From an uncultured Collinsella sp. (lineage in GTDB: Bacteria; Actinomycetota; Coriobacteriia; Coriobacteriales; Coriobacteriaceae), in NCBI GenBank assembly GCA_958447915.1, contig CAUDCB010000014.1, forward strand, positions 1 to 21,758: DNA of 21,758 nt, read 5' to 3'. Below, piece by piece: positions 21,104 through 21,758 of the stretch. Every line of letters starts with the position of its first letter. Within the stretch, counting starts at the first letter, position 1. The translations under genes were made by a program, and so were the position numbers. The notes beneath the pieces were generated by a model. It did no database searches, had not been told where the DNA came from, and was given only the letters and a program-made list of their open reading frames with translations.

Positions 21104-21758
21104 ATGCTCATATCACTAGATTTTACAACGCTTGTTGCGAACACAATTGAACGTCTGATCGGTTCCGATGGCTCCCCCTATGAGAAGAGGGTGGATGCTA
21201 AGGGGCACGTGCTGAGCAATGAGTGCATTGCGGACGAAGCGCCGTTTGATGAGCTGCCCGATGGCTGGGCTTGGGCGAGGCTAGAAGATTGCTGCAACGC
21301 CATTGTTGACTGCCCTCACTCAACGCCTAGCTATCTCGCCGTTGAAACAGGCTACTCGGCGATTGATACAAATTGCATGGATGATGACTGGCGCCTAACG
21401 GGATTGCGCTCATTGTCGTGGGAATCCTATGAGAAAAGGACGAAGCGATATGTTCCGCAAGCTGGTGACATTATTTTTTCTCGTGAGGGCTCGATTGGAC
21501 GCTCGGTTATTCTGCATGAAGGAAATACCTGTCTTGGCCAGCGAGTGATGCTTCTCAGCTGTAACGAAGTGCTGTTGTTAAATAAGTACTGTCAAGTCGC
21601 GCTTTCCTCGCCTTATGCATGGAGGCTATATCGTGCTGCAAATATCGGAACGGGTGTAAAGCACATCAATGTTTCAGTGATTAAGACGCTGCTTCTCCCC
21701 CTCCCGCCTCTCGCCGAGCAGCGCCGCATCGTCAAGCGGGTGGATGAGCTCATGCCCC
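21104..21758 (+). CDS. hsdS: Type I restriction-modification specificity subunit, 3' end outside window
   Basis: Reads open to the window edge (218 codons seen). After a linker SDGSPYEKRVDAKG (21-34) comes LPDGWAWARL (51-60), a variable target-recognition domain, GDIIFSREGSIGRS (121-134), GTGVKHINVSVIK (182-194) and LPLPPLAEQRRIV (198-210), the start of the conserved helix. This is one complete target-recognition domain of an HsdS. The linker at the very start normally precedes the second recognition domain, so this copy may lack the usual first half or be a recombination cassette. The ATG at 21104 has no clear ribosome binding site; the frame is open back to 21071. No hsdM or hsdR is visible upstream; they may lie downstream. 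Confidence 0.88.
   Translation, partial: MLISLDFTTLVANTIERLIGSDGSPYEKRVDAKGHVLSNECIADEAPFDELPDGWAWARLEDCCNAIVDCPHSTPSYLAVETGYSAIDTNCMDDDWRLTGLRSLSWESYEKRTKRYVPQAGDIIFSREGSIGRSVILHEGNTCLGQRVMLLSCNEVLLLNKYCQVALSSPYAWRLYRAANIGTGVKHINVSVIKTLLLPLPPLAEQRRIVKRVDELMP

Overview
The window looks like a chromosomal segment of a moderately high-GC, anaerobic Actinomycetota of the Coriobacteriia, most like Collinsella or a close gut relative. This rests on protein flavour, the zinc-type S14, frequent GTG starts with strong AGGAGG ribosome binding sites, and an anaerobic purine-type catabolic cluster. The genus is my inference; no search was run.

Region 1 (1-6773, minus strand) is the distal part of the spc ribosomal-protein operon. 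In transcription order it reads rplE, rpsN, rpsH, rplF, rplR, rpsE, rpmD, rplO, secY, adk, map, infA. Genes are closely packed, with several overlaps or stop codons inside ribosome binding sites. The usual upstream partners rplN and rplX are absent: rplE is the first gene, behind a 311-base non-coding stretch with a structured leader and a possible promoter. The ancestral S10-spc run therefore seems broken exactly between rplX and rplE.

Region 2 (6858-16895) is a catabolic island related to the E. coli yqeB/yqeC/ygeW/ygeX/ygeY/hyuA/mocA region. A maturation module for a (selenium-dependent) molybdenum hydroxylase comprises an XdhC-family protein and yqeB on the minus strand, with yqeC divergent. 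It is bracketed by two 67-nt palindromic repeats of one family. Next, on the minus strand, lies ygeX - ygeY - ygeW - [terminator] - mocA - hyuA: a PLP ammonia-lyase, an M20 amidohydrolase, a knotted carbamoyltransferase, a MocA-like cofactor nucleotidyltransferase and a hydantoinase. A YheO/DauR-type PAS-HTH regulator is divergent from ygeX, and the shared 277-bp intergenic region holds two near-identical 15-bp dyads. Together these look like the lower part of an anaerobic purine (urate/xanthine type) breakdown route: ring opening by the hydantoinase, removal or transfer of carbamoyl groups, and deamination of 2,3-diaminopropionate to pyruvate and ammonia. The hydroxylase itself is not in the window.

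Region 3 (17019-18808, plus strand) holds an uncharacterised tail-anchored acidic protein with its terminator, four repeats with an exact 33-nt period, and a leader that folds by eye like a SAM-I-clan (S-box) riboswitch. The last P1 strand of that leader runs into the ribosome binding site of a 138-aa protein of unknown function.

Region 4 (18848-21758) is probably the edge of a defence island: a strong bidirectional hairpin, a DUF262/DUF1524 (GmrSD-like) protein with a DUF5655-like tail on the minus strand, and, divergent from it, a type I restriction specificity subunit that runs off the window.
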